From RGIG3872 sp045660245 (GTDB lineage: Bacteria > Bacillota > Clostridia > Christensenellales > UBA1242), in assembly GCA_045660245.1 (NCBI GenBank), contig JAZRDJ010000069.1, positions 1-22,133 on the forward strand: a DNA stretch of 22,133 bases. Direction: 5' to 3'. A program made the position numbers and the translations under genes. This document shows positions 1 through 6,391 of this stretch, piece after piece. Each line of letters starts with the position of its first letter. Position 1 is the first letter of the stretch. Under the pieces are notes generated by a model. The model worked only from the letters and a program-made list of their open reading frames with translations. It had not been told where the DNA came from and made no database searches.

Positions 1-155
1 TGATTGACACAGCATCGGTGAAGATGGGTGACAGGGTCAAGCAAAACACCATTCTTGGGATCTCAAAAAAGGGAGAGATCGGGTTTGTGGTGATGTACAA
101 AAACAAGGTCATCAAGGGACTTGAAATTGTTGATGGACAACTGAGTTTTTCGTGA
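1..155 (+). CDS. C-terminal end of a LytM/M23-type (SpoIVFA-like) protein, partial
   Basis: The reading frame enters the window open and ends at TGA 153-155, leaving about 50 residues. The visible tail contains MGDRVKQNTILGIS followed by GEIGFVVMYKNKVIKGLEIV, which fits the end of a LytM/M23 (lysostaphin-like) beta domain, where a 'GD.VK.G..IG' strand precedes the last strands. The next gene encodes a SpoIVFB-like protease. In Bacillus, spoIVFA, a membrane protein with a degenerate LytM domain that restrains SpoIVFB, sits directly upstream of spoIVFB and just before rplU. By that context this is most likely the SpoIVFA counterpart. The catalytic part lies outside the window, so an active M23 peptidase cannot be excluded. 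Identification is by short motif and synteny only. Confidence 0.6.
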   Translation, partial: IDTASVKMGDRVKQNTILGISKKGEIGFVVMYKNKVIKGLEIVDGQLSFS

Positions 156-165
156 GGTTTTGAAA

Positions 166-188
166 GGTGTTATGTTTGGCATAACACC
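166..188 (+). other. Intergenic hairpin (9-bp perfect stem)
   Basis: GGTGTTATG (166-174) and CATAACACC (180-188) form a perfect 9-bp inverted repeat with the 5-nt loop TTTGG, starting 11 nt after the upstream stop codon. No T-run follows directly (the next bases are CCACAAAATC), so it is not a canonical Rho-independent terminator. It could be an mRNA-stabilising or partially attenuating hairpin between the two coupled genes, or a dyad operator. Confidence 0.5.
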
Positions 189-285
189 CCACAAAATCTG
201 GCGAAAACGTGTGTGGTGTGTCTTTTTTGTCTTTGTCTCATGATGGTGGACAAGAAAAAGAAAAATAAGGAGAAATCAAGCAAAA

Positions 286-1155
286 GTGAAACCACAAAAA
301 AAGCATCGCAAGTTCATTTTTCACCCAATGTTCATGGTTTACCTTGTCTACTCTTTTTTGTGTGGAAACTTGTATTTTTTTTGTTTGTACACCATTTCAA
401 TCGTCTTGCATGAGTGTGTTCATTTTCTTGTTGCGCGGAGGCTGGGGTACAAACTTTCATACATGAAACTTTCGATCAGTGGGGCGAGCATGAAACTCGA
501 AAACGACGAGTTTTTTGGATCTGATGAACTCAAGGTTGCGTTGTCTGCGCCCGTGTTCAATCTGCTCATTTTTTGTGTGCTTGCTGGCAGTTGGTGGGTT
601 TTTCCGTCATGGTTCAATTTCACCGCTGACTTTGCTTATATCAATCTTTTCATTTTTCTCTTCAATATGCTTCCTGTGTTCTCGTTTGATGGTGGGCGGA
701 TCTTTGTGTGTGTGTTTGAGCGGTTTTGGACGCGAAAAAAAGCGACAAAAATCGTCAGGTGGATTGGTGGATTGTTTGCGGGGTTTGTCTTTGTGATCTT
801 TTTGCTGTCATGGGTGCAAGGTGTGTTCAACATTTCGCTTTTGGCTGTTGCTTTGTTTTTGATATCAAGCACTTTGCTTGAAGGTGGTGGCGACTATAAA
901 AAGCCAAACCCAAGTGACAAACTTGAAAGAATTCGTCAAGCAAAACGAGCGGTTTTGGTCAGAACTTTTGTGGTGCATGAGAACATGAGGCTCATTGAAC
1001 TTTTTCGTTTGATCAAAGACAACGTCTTTTGTGTTTTTGTGGTGATTGGCGATGGCGGGAAGAAGGTTTGCAGTTTTGATGAGTTCAAGTTTTTTGACGC
1101 GTTGTATCAATTTGGTGCTGGGGCGAGCATCAAGTCTTGTCTGGGCATTTTTTGA
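286..1155 (+). CDS. spoIVFB: SpoIVFB-like M50 intramembrane metalloprotease with C-terminal CBS-like region
   Basis: This 289-aa polytopic membrane protein belongs to the site-2 protease class (peptidase family M50). Seen in the sequence: the zinc-binding motif HECVH at residues 42-46 within a hydrophobic segment, and the second metal-ligand motif NMLPVFSFDGG at 127-137 (N, P and DG conserved). There are four or more hydrophobic segments, and a soluble C-terminal part from about residue 205 resembles the CBS domain of SpoIVFB. Length matches the family (about 290 aa). In B. subtilis SpoIVFB cleaves pro-sigma-K in the mother cell during sporulation. The adjacent SpoIVFA-like tail and downstream rplU-prp-rpmA support orthology, but an anti-sigma or other substrate is possible if this organism does not sporulate. 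The start is GTG 286 with AAGGAG at 267-272. Spacing is long (13 nt), but no other in-frame start lies between it and the upstream stop. Confidence 0.85.
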   Translation: MKPQKKHRKFIFHPMFMVYLVYSFLCGNLYFFCLYTISIVLHECVHFLVARRLGYKLSYMKLSISGASMKLENDEFFGSDELKVALSAPVFNLLIFCVLAGSWWVFPSWFNFTADFAYINLFIFLFNMLPVFSFDGGRIFVCVFERFWTRKKATKIVRWIGGLFAGFVFVIFLLSWVQGVFNISLLAVALFLISSTLLEGGGDYKKPNPSDKLERIRQAKRAVLVRTFVVHENMRLIELFRLIKDNVFCVFVVIGDGGKKVCSFDEFKFFDALYQFGAGASIKSCLGIF

Positions 1156-1165
1156 TGGCGTTTTG

Positions 1166-1175
1166 CCAAATTTGG
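1166..1175. promoter_or_regulatory. 10-bp palindrome upstream of -35 box
   Basis: CCAAATTTGG is a perfect palindrome ending 3 bases before the TTGACA box of the promoter at 1179-1208. Its position suits an activator or repressor site, but a 10-bp AT-centred palindrome can occur by chance. Confidence 0.2.
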
Positions 1176-1178
1176 GTA

Positions 1179-1208
1179 TTGACAATGTGCGCGTGGTGGT
1201 TATATAAT
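1179..1208 (+). promoter_or_regulatory. Sigma-A-type promoter of the radical SAM gene
   Basis: A perfect -35 TTGACA (1179-1184) and a perfect -10 TATAAT (1203-1208) are separated by 18 nt. The expected start site is near 1215-1218, which coincides with the ATG of the next gene at 1218. The transcript would therefore have almost no 5' leader. The promoter probably drives the radical SAM gene, its DUF2344 partner and the gene at 3701. Confidence 0.85.
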
Positions 1209-1217
1209 TAAACTCCA

Positions 1218-3020
1218 ATGGAAAAGAATTTAGAAAAAATTTTGTTGTCTGTTCAGAGCCCTTCGAGATATATTGGCGGGGAAACAAACACTCCGACTAT
1301 TGACGAGAATGCAAGGGTCAAGTTTTGCGTGCTCGTTCCGGAACTTTATGAGGCTGGAATGCTCGATATGCGTGCAAAGACTCTTTATCACAAACTCAAT
1401 GACCGCAAGGGCAACAGTGCAGAAAGGTGTTTTGCGCCTTGGCTTGACATCGCAAGCATGATCAAAAAAGCGGGCATCAAGTTGTTTTCACTCGAGAGCA
1501 AAAAAGCACTTGTTTGTTTTGACGCGCTCGGCATTTCACTCAAAATTCCTGCTGATTTCACAACGGCTTTGTTTATGCTCGATCTCTCTGGCGTGACGCT
1601 TCACGCAGGGAAAAGGGCAGAGAGTGAGCCTTTTGTGTTTGGGTTTGGGGACGCGTGCTCCAACCCTGAAGTTGTTTCAGCGTTTTTGGATTTTGTGATC
1701 ATTGGGGACGCTGACGAAGTTATTTTGCAGGTCAATGACACAATGAGAAGTGCAAAGACCAACAAGTTTTCAAGGCGTGAAACGCTCGAAAGTCTTTCAA
1801 AGATTAGAGGCGTGTATGTGCCTCAAGTCGTGTTTCCGGAATATTCAGGAAATGGAACGATCAAAAAGTTTTCGGCGCCTGCTGTTCAAAAAGCGCTTTC
1901 TGTCGATCTTGACAGAGCGTATTTCCCAACAATCATTCAAGTTCCAAACGCAAAGCCTGTGTCTGGTGCGGTGTGTTTTGAGCCTGTTCGTGGTTGCACG
2001 AGAGGGTGCAGGTTTTGCATGAATGGGTTTATTTCGCGTCCAGTCAGAGAAAGGCGTGTTTCAATTTTATCAAGTGAAGTCATGAGCATGGTCACAAGCA
2101 CTGGAACAAAGGAAATTGAGTTTTCGTCAAGGTGTTTTGGGGATTACTCCAAACTTGATGCGCTCATGAATGAACTCGGTCAAATTGCAAAGGAAAAGAA
2201 CGCAAGAGTTCTGCTCCCAGAAATTGATGGGCAGTTCTGTTTTTCGGATTTTGTGACGTTGTCGAGCCGTGACACAATCACGCTTTCGCTCGAGGCGGGC
2301 AGTGATCACATGAGAAGGGTGATCAACAAGAATATTTCAAGCGCAGAGATTTTGGGCGCTGTGCAAAAACTGGCGAGATCTGGATATACAAACTTCAAGA
2401 TCAATTTCATGATCGGACTGCCTTTTGAAACGGGTGCCGACCTCATGGGAATTGTGGAAACGGTGAAGGAAATCAAGCAAATCGCGAGAAAAAACAAGAC
2501 TTCAAAAAAGCCGATTTATATCACGGCCAACATTGCGTGTTTTGTTCCAAAGCCTTTCACTCCTTTTGCGTGGTGCGAGAGCATTTCTGGTCAGGAGGCG
2601 GAAAAGCGTTTCAGGTTCATCAAAAAAGGTCTCAAGGGGTTGGGTGTGAGAGTTAAACTTTTTTCACCTGAATACTCAGTGATTGAAAGTGTGCTTTCTC
2701 GTGGTGACAGGCGTGTGTCTGAGGCGATTATCCTCGCGTACAAGCACGGAGCAGTGTTTGACACAAACATGAAATTGTTCAATTTTGGGGCGTACAAAAA
2801 GGCGTTTGAGATCATGGGTGTGGACATTCAAACAGAGACAAAAAAGCGTGATGTGAGCGCAATTCAGCCTTGGGAAAATGTCGACATGATGGTTGAAAAG
2901 GCATATCTCCTTGCAGAGTTTGAAAAAGCGAAAGCCGGCATCATCACTCCTGACTGCAGGGGTGGTTGCAAGGCTTGTGGACTCAGTCAAAAAGGAGGTT
3001 GCAAGCATGGTAATCTTTAA
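1218..3020 (+). CDS. B12-binding-type radical SAM protein, TIGR03960 family
   Basis: This 600-aa protein is of the TIGR03960 type. The N-terminus (YIGGE at 18-22, then PELYEAGM at 41-48) matches the family's opening, followed by a B12-binding-like alpha/beta region and the radical SAM core with C260-x3-C264-x2-C267, the ligands of the [4Fe-4S] cluster that cleaves S-adenosylmethionine. The C-terminus carries the family's Cys cluster (C580, C584, C587, C595). The reaction is unknown. The family is normally encoded with DUF2344/TIGR03936, and both lie near rng-rplU-prp-rpmA in Clostridia, hinting at RNA or ribosome modification (inference). ATG 1218 gives the complete family N-terminus, yet there is no ribosome binding site, because the promoter's -10 box ends 9 bases upstream. 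Translation is probably leaderless. Confidence 0.9.
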   Translation: MEKNLEKILLSVQSPSRYIGGETNTPTIDENARVKFCVLVPELYEAGMLDMRAKTLYHKLNDRKGNSAERCFAPWLDIASMIKKAGIKLFSLESKKALVCFDALGISLKIPADFTTALFMLDLSGVTLHAGKRAESEPFVFGFGDACSNPEVVSAFLDFVIIGDADEVILQVNDTMRSAKTNKFSRRETLESLSKIRGVYVPQVVFPEYSGNGTIKKFSAPAVQKALSVDLDRAYFPTIIQVPNAKPVSGAVCFEPVRGCTRGCRFCMNGFISRPVRERRVSILSSEVMSMVTSTGTKEIEFSSRCFGDYSKLDALMNELGQIAKEKNARVLLPEIDGQFCFSDFVTLSSRDTITLSLEAGSDHMRRVINKNISSAEILGAVQKLARSGYTNFKINFMIGLPFETGADLMGIVETVKEIKQIARKNKTSKKPIYITANIACFVPKPFTPFAWCESISGQEAEKRFRFIKKGLKGLGVRVKLFSPEYSVIESVLSRGDRRVSEAIILAYKHGAVFDTNMKLFNFGAYKKAFEIMGVDIQTETKKRDVSAIQPWENVDMMVEKAYLLAEFEKAKAGIITPDCRGGCKACGLSQKGGCKHGNL

Positions 3021-3663
3021 GTTTGAAAAAAAAGGCGATGCAAAATTTTTGTCGCATCTTGAGATGATGAGACTTGTGAAACTTGCGATCAGGAGATCGG
3101 GAACAATGATCCCTGAAAACAAGCGTGGAGCAATGAAGATTTATTTTTCGCCTGCAACGCCGATCGGTGTTGAATCTGAGGTGGAGTACATGGAGATTGA
3201 CACACAAATCGTGGCGCACAAACTCGCTGATGTGCTCGAGACTTATCTCCCAAACGGGATCAAGATCACGGGTGAGTATGACATGAAAGGCAGAATGGGA
3301 ATTTCGGGGCTTGCTTGTCTTGCGAAATATGTGGTTGAGATTGACGGGATTGATGGAATGCAAAAGCGCATTTCGGACGTGCTTTCAAGTGCTGAGTTTT
3401 TTGTCAAACTCAAGATGAACGGAAAAGTGAAACAGACGGGTGTGAACACGCTCATTCACAGTTTTTCGTTTGAAAATGGCAAACTCACTATCTTGGGGTT
3501 TACTGGAGAAAACAACCTTTCGATCACTCAAACTGTTCTTCAACTTTTGAAAGTTATTGGGCATGAAAGTGCGGATTTCAAAATAACAAAAACCAATCTT
3601 TTTGCGAGAATTGATGAGAGATTTCATGATGTTGAACTCCTCATTTTGAGAAACAAAATATAA
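3007..3663 (+). CDS. DUF2344 / TIGR03936 radical-SAM-linked protein
   Basis: This 218-aa protein is of the DUF2344 type and nearly always accompanies the TIGR03960 radical SAM protein, either fused to it or as the next gene. The opening MVIFKFEKKGDAKFLSHLEM matches the family start (F.K.G...F.SHLD). The start is ATG 3007, which overlaps the upstream gene by 14 bases and is preceded by a near-perfect AAAGGAGG at 2991-2998 with 8-nt spacing. An upstream in-frame ATG at 2893 would give a longer protein whose extra 38 residues are shadow sequence. The overlap implies translational coupling and a shared complex or pathway. Molecular function is not established. Confidence 0.88.
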   Translation: MVIFKFEKKGDAKFLSHLEMMRLVKLAIRRSGTMIPENKRGAMKIYFSPATPIGVESEVEYMEIDTQIVAHKLADVLETYLPNGIKITGEYDMKGRMGISGLACLAKYVVEIDGIDGMQKRISDVLSSAEFFVKLKMNGKVKQTGVNTLIHSFSFENGKLTILGFTGENNLSITQTVLQLLKVIGHESADFKITKTNLFARIDERFHDVELLILRNKI

Positions 3664-3700
3664 CAAAAAAAACATTTGTTCAAAGGAGAAAAATTTGGAA

Positions 3701-4984
3701 ATGAAAAGAGAAAATTTAAAAAAAGCCGATTTTGCGGAATACAACAAACTCGGTTGCAACACAAGAGCCGTGGCAAGAGTAAAGGGTGAAGAATGCCTTG
3801 TGATTGTCGACAATCCAGACCGCGGAGTATACAATGTACTCGCTGACAATGTGAAAGAAATCAAGGAGATTTCTGAGTATCTCACAATGGTCTATGAAAC
3901 GGCTGACGGCAGATTTGGTTTTGTGAAGAAAAACGGCGTCAATGTGATTGTGAATGGTACTGAAGATTTGAGATGTGCTGGACATCTCTCGCAAGAGTTC
4001 TTTATTGTAAAGAAAGCGGCGGGTGAGTATGTTCTTGAAATCCTCGCAGACGGAAGTGCACGGAGATATGCTGGGCCGTTCAAGAGCATTCGTCCTTTTG
4101 ACAAGCATGGCATCATGGTTGTGAGAGAAATGCAAAATGGTGAGCATTCAGCAATTGCATTGAACACAAGGTTTGACCGTGTTTCTGGCTGGTTCAAGGA
4201 AATTGGCGAAGCAAATGATCAGGGTGTGAGAGTTGCGACTTTTGGAAACAACGGATATCTTTTGAACAAAGACTTCAGAACTGCAAATGAGTTTGTGAAA
4301 AAAGTGTTTTTTGAGCGTGGTGAAGACGGCGTGATCAAAGCACCAACAGCAATGATGCCAGTCAAGGACCAAAGAGGAATGGTTGGTTTTGTGGATACGA
4401 GCGAAGACGGATCTCCGTTTGTGTCAAACCTTTTGACTGGTGACACAATTTCTGCACCAAGCAAGACTGGGGTTGTGGAAATCACAAGAGGAATCGGAAA
4501 ACAAAAATCTGTTGAGCATATTTCAGTCATCAAAGCCGATGATGACAATTATCTCATTGACAGAACAGTAAACACTGTTGAAGACGTGTCATTCTTTGAC
4601 GCTGTTCTTGGATCTTTGAACAAATCAAGTGGCGAATCAATCTTCAAAATGGACAGAAAATATTTTGCAGACAAGCACACACTCTCTGACATCAAGGTGG
4701 CATACCGCAAGTTCTTTGATGAGCGAATTGACAAAATGAAAGGCATCATTCTATCTGGCAGAGAGTATGATGATCTCCGCACAGATCAAGTGGAATATTT
4801 GGAGTTTTTGCTCGATGGTTTCAAAGAAGAAATGACAAGGAATTTCCATTCTTGTTTGCGTGCAAAAACTGCAGAAGTTGAGGTTGAAGGCGCTGATGGT
4901 CACGTGCTTGAGGACCTCACAATTGATGAGATTTTGTACGATCCGCTCGAAGAGATTTATGACGAAATTCAATCTGGAAGATAA
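3701..4984 (+). CDS. Protein of unknown function with WG-repeat-like N-terminal half
   Basis: I do not recognise this protein of about 427 aa. It has no signal peptide or membrane segment, so it is predicted cytosolic. The first two thirds read as short beta-strand units such as GRFGFVKKNGVNVI and YLLNKDFRTANEFV, reminiscent of WG/KWG-type propeller repeats but too degenerate to assign. The last 130 residues are charged and helical, with an acidic end (DEILYDPLEEIYDEIQ). It follows the DUF2344 gene by 37 bases with no visible promoter or terminator between, so it is probably part of that operon, in the slot where rng often lies in Clostridia. AAGGAG at 3683-3688 serves either TTG 3695 (6-nt spacing) or ATG 3701 (12-nt spacing, chosen). 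The difference is two residues. Confidence 0.7.
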   Translation: MKRENLKKADFAEYNKLGCNTRAVARVKGEECLVIVDNPDRGVYNVLADNVKEIKEISEYLTMVYETADGRFGFVKKNGVNVIVNGTEDLRCAGHLSQEFFIVKKAAGEYVLEILADGSARRYAGPFKSIRPFDKHGIMVVREMQNGEHSAIALNTRFDRVSGWFKEIGEANDQGVRVATFGNNGYLLNKDFRTANEFVKKVFFERGEDGVIKAPTAMMPVKDQRGMVGFVDTSEDGSPFVSNLLTGDTISAPSKTGVVEITRGIGKQKSVEHISVIKADDDNYLIDRTVNTVEDVSFFDAVLGSLNKSSGESIFKMDRKYFADKHTLSDIKVAYRKFFDERIDKMKGIILSGREYDDLRTDQVEYLEFLLDGFKEEMTRNFHSCLRAKTAEVEVEGADGHVLEDLTIDEILYDPLEEIYDEIQSGR

Positions 4985-5053
4985 TCCGATGGATTTGAGG
5001 TTATTTTGAATTTTTTCGATTATATTATTATATAATATTTTTTGATTTTTGCC

Positions 5054-5082
5054 TTGACAATGCCTTTTGCTTGTGGTATTAT
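5054..5082 (+). promoter_or_regulatory. Strong promoter of rplU-prp-rpmA
   Basis: TTGACA (5054-5059) and TATTAT (5077-5082) are separated by 17 nt, giving transcription from about 5089 and a leader of about 125 nt before rplU. A weaker pair, TTGAAT (5006-5011) and TATAAT (5031-5036) with a 19-nt spacer, lies upstream and could be a second start. Confidence 0.85.
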
Positions 5083-5088
5083 TTACCC

Positions 5089-5213
5089 GTGCCACATGCG
5101 AAGGGTATTTTTTTTTGCAAGTGCAACATTCGAAATTTGGCGAAATTTTCGCTGGGTTTTTTTGAAATTTGCCACCCAGTGCAGTGAGACTGGAGAAGAG
5201 GAGGAAAATATTA
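5089..5213 (+). ncRNA. Structured rplU 5' leader, candidate ribosomal protein L21 autoregulatory leader
   Basis: The leader of about 125 nt can fold in alternative ways. 5138-5150 pairs with 5164-5174 (TGGC...GCCA plus AAATTT...), CTGGG 5152-5156 pairs with CCCAG 5175-5179, and CCAGT 5176-5180 pairs with ACTGG 5189-5193. The last two pairings share bases and exclude each other. A tandem 10-mer, CGAAATTTGG/CGAAATTTTC, lies at 5131-5150. Firmicutes rplU operons often carry an L21 leader RNA by which excess L21 represses its own operon. I infer the same here but cannot check the family consensus. A run of nine T at 5108-5116 has no clear hairpin in front of it. Confidence 0.45.
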
Positions 5214-5519
5214 ATGTACGCTATTGTTGAAGCCGGTGGAAAGCAACACAAAGTTGAAGCAGGAAAGTTCTACAAATTCGAAAAAATCGAAGCAGAAGTA
5301 GGCGCAACTGTTGAACTCCCAGTACTTTTCGTTTCTGACGAGGGAAAAGTGAAGACTGGTGCACCATACGTTAAAGGTGTGAAGTGCGTTGCTGAAGTTC
5401 TTGAACATGGAAAAGAAGACAAAATCGTTGTTTTCAAATACAAACCAAAAAAGAACGAAAGAAAGAAACAAGGTCATCGTCAACCTTATACAAAACTTAA
5501 AATTGTTTCTATTGGTTAA
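5214..5519 (+). CDS. rplU: 50S ribosomal protein L21
   Basis: This 101-aa protein has the full L21 signature: MYAIVEAGGKQHKVEAGKFY at the start, KIEAEVGATVELPVLF in the middle and KYKPKKNERKKQGHRQPYT near the end (the conserved K..K...RKKGHRQ..T.. rRNA-binding region). It binds 23S rRNA domains in the large subunit and is of usual length. The start is ATG 5214 with GAGGAGG at 5198-5204 (9-nt spacing). An in-frame upstream start at 5169 only adds leader sequence. It is the first gene of rplU-prp-rpmA and its stop overlaps the prp start (TAATG). Confidence 0.98.
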   Translation: MYAIVEAGGKQHKVEAGKFYKFEKIEAEVGATVELPVLFVSDEGKVKTGAPYVKGVKCVAEVLEHGKEDKIVVFKYKPKKNERKKQGHRQPYTKLKIVSIG

Positions 5520-5857
5520 TGCTTATGACACACGTTGAAGTATTCAAAAGAAACAATCAGATCTACAAAATTGTTTGCGACGGTCACACGGGTTATGGCG
5601 TGGCAGGTGAGGACATCTGCTGTGCGTGTCTTTCAAGCGTGGTTCAAACCGCAGTCTTGGGACTCATGATGGTTGTGGGCGTTGATGTGGATCTCGAACG
5701 TGATGAAAAAAGAGGGTTCCTCTCAATGGAAATTGTTGAGGATCTTGAAGGTGAAAGACTAATTCAAGCAAATGCGATTTTGGACACAATGTTCTGTGGA
5801 ATTGCTGACTTGAATGAGGGTTTTTCGGATTTTATTGAATTGGAGGTAAAAAACTAA
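5519..5857 (+). CDS. prp: Ribosomal-processing cysteine protease Prp (YsxB family)
   Basis: This 112-aa protein is the Prp protease that removes the N-terminal extension of L27 before it enters the ribosome. Visible catalytic pair: H23 in DGHTGYG and C35 in GEDICCACLSS, aligning with His22/Cys34 of the S. aureus enzyme. Here the residue preceding the catalytic Cys is also Cys, and another follows two residues later. ATG 5519 overlaps the rplU stop (TAATG) with no good ribosome binding site, so translation is probably coupled to rplU. ATG 5525 is an alternative. Its own stop overlaps the rpmA start in the same way. It sits between rplU and rpmA as in nearly all Firmicutes. Confidence 0.95.
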   Translation: MLMTHVEVFKRNNQIYKIVCDGHTGYGVAGEDICCACLSSVVQTAVLGLMMVVGVDVDLERDEKRGFLSMEIVEDLEGERLIQANAILDTMFCGIADLNEGFSDFIELEVKN

Positions 5858-6132
5858 TGTTTATTATTGCTCAGTTGTTTGCCCACAAGAAAGGTGGCGG
5901 TTCAACAAAGAACGGTAGAGACTCTAACGCTCAAAGACTTGGCGTTAAGAAGTTTGCTGGTGAAAAAGTAAAAGCAGGCAATATTATTATTCGTCAACGC
6001 GGAACAAAAGTTCACCCAGGTACAAACGTTGGTATCGGTGATGATGACACACTCTTTGCAACAGCAGATGGTGTTGTTAAGTTTGAAAGAGTTGGTAAGG
6101 ACAAGAAAAGAGTTTCTGTTGTTGCTGAATAA
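5857..6132 (+). CDS. rpmA: 50S ribosomal protein L27 with cleavable N-terminal extension
   Basis: This 91-aa L27 has the conserved HKKGGGSTKNGRDSNAQRLG and GTKVHPGTNVGIG blocks. L27's N-terminal tail reaches towards the peptidyl-transferase centre, and in Firmicutes it is made with an extension ending in (L/F)FA that is removed by Prp. Here the extension is MFIIAQLFA, so the predicted cut is between A9 and H10. That is divergent from the usual MLKLNLQFFA but keeps the terminal LFA. GGAGG at 5842-5846 precedes ATG 5857 by 10 nt, and the start overlaps the prp stop. A terminator follows 21 nt after the stop. Confidence 0.98.
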   Translation: MFIIAQLFAHKKGGGSTKNGRDSNAQRLGVKKFAGEKVKAGNIIIRQRGTKVHPGTNVGIGDDDTLFATADGVVKFERVGKDKKRVSVVAE

Positions 6133-6153
6133 CAAATTTTTTTGAAAGCACAA

Positions 6154-6186
6154 GGCAATCACTATTTGGTGGTTGCCTTTTTTTTT
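6154..6186 (+). terminator. Rho-independent terminator of rplU-prp-rpmA (copy 1 of an identical pair)
   Basis: GGCAATCAC (6154-6162), loop TATTTG, and GTGGTTGCC (6169-6177) form a 9-bp stem (one G-T pair), followed by nine T. With one flanking A and seven T, the same 32 bases (6153-6184) recur exactly at 13761-13792. Confidence 0.93.
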
Positions 6187-6234
6187 GAGTCGGTTGTTGC
6201 TATTTTTAGGATAAATTTACAATTCTTGAAAGAT

Positions 6235-6263
6235 TTGTTTATTAATAACAATAATATTATATA
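6235..6263 (+). promoter_or_regulatory. Possible second promoter upstream of the giant gene
   Basis: TTGTTT (6235-6240) and TATATA (6258-6263) are spaced by 17 nt in a very AT-rich stretch. It would give a leader of about 120 nt carrying the G-run. It is a weak match and may be chance in AT-rich DNA. Confidence 0.25.
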
Positions 6264-6306
6264 CTAAAAATAAATTAATAAAGTTGTAAAAAGTGTATTA
6301 AATTGC

Positions 6307-6337
6307 TTGACAATGGGGGGGGGGGTAGTGCTATATA
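6307..6337 (+). promoter_or_regulatory. Promoter of the giant gene with an 11-G tract in its spacer
   Basis: TTGACA (6307-6312) is followed by AT, eleven consecutive G (6315-6325) and TAG, then an extended -10, TGC-TATATA (TG at 6329-6330, hexamer 6332-6337). The spacer is 19 nt, two longer than optimal, so a tract of nine G would give 17 nt. The -10 lies inside a perfect dyad, TGCTATA (6329-6335) / TATAGCA (6341-6347). Homopolymer tracts between -35 and -10 elements are a known mechanism of phase variation in surface-protein genes (for example Neisseria porA). Here the arrangement is seen and the switching is inferred. Confidence 0.75.
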
Positions 6338-6391
6338 TATTATAGCATGATTATTTAGGCTATTTTGTCAAACTGGGGAGAAAAGAAAACT

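Noticed and set aside
213..413. 66-codon frame overlapping the start of the SpoIVFB gene
   Set aside because: It has no ribosome binding site of its own, no recognisable family features, and overlaps the N-terminus of a clear M50 protease in another frame.
2893..3006. Longer start for the DUF2344 gene at ATG 2893
   Set aside because: The extra 38 residues are the shadow of the radical SAM C-terminus. ATG 3007 has a near-perfect AAAGGAGG at ideal distance and matches the family N-terminus.
5108..5116. T9 run in the rplU leader as an attenuator terminator
   Set aside because: The only pairing in front of it (TACCC 5084-5088 with GGGTA 5103-5107) would begin before the predicted transcription start, so no transcript hairpin supports it.
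6347..6358. Three-codon frame ATG ATT ATT TAG in the giant gene leader as an upstream regulatory frame
   Set aside because: It has no ribosome binding site, and such a short frame is expected by chance.
6365..6391. TTG start giving nine extra N-terminal residues to the giant protein
   Set aside because: The only good ribosome binding site (GGGGAG 6375-6380) lies downstream of it, and the extra residues would precede a normal Lys-rich signal start at GTG 6392.
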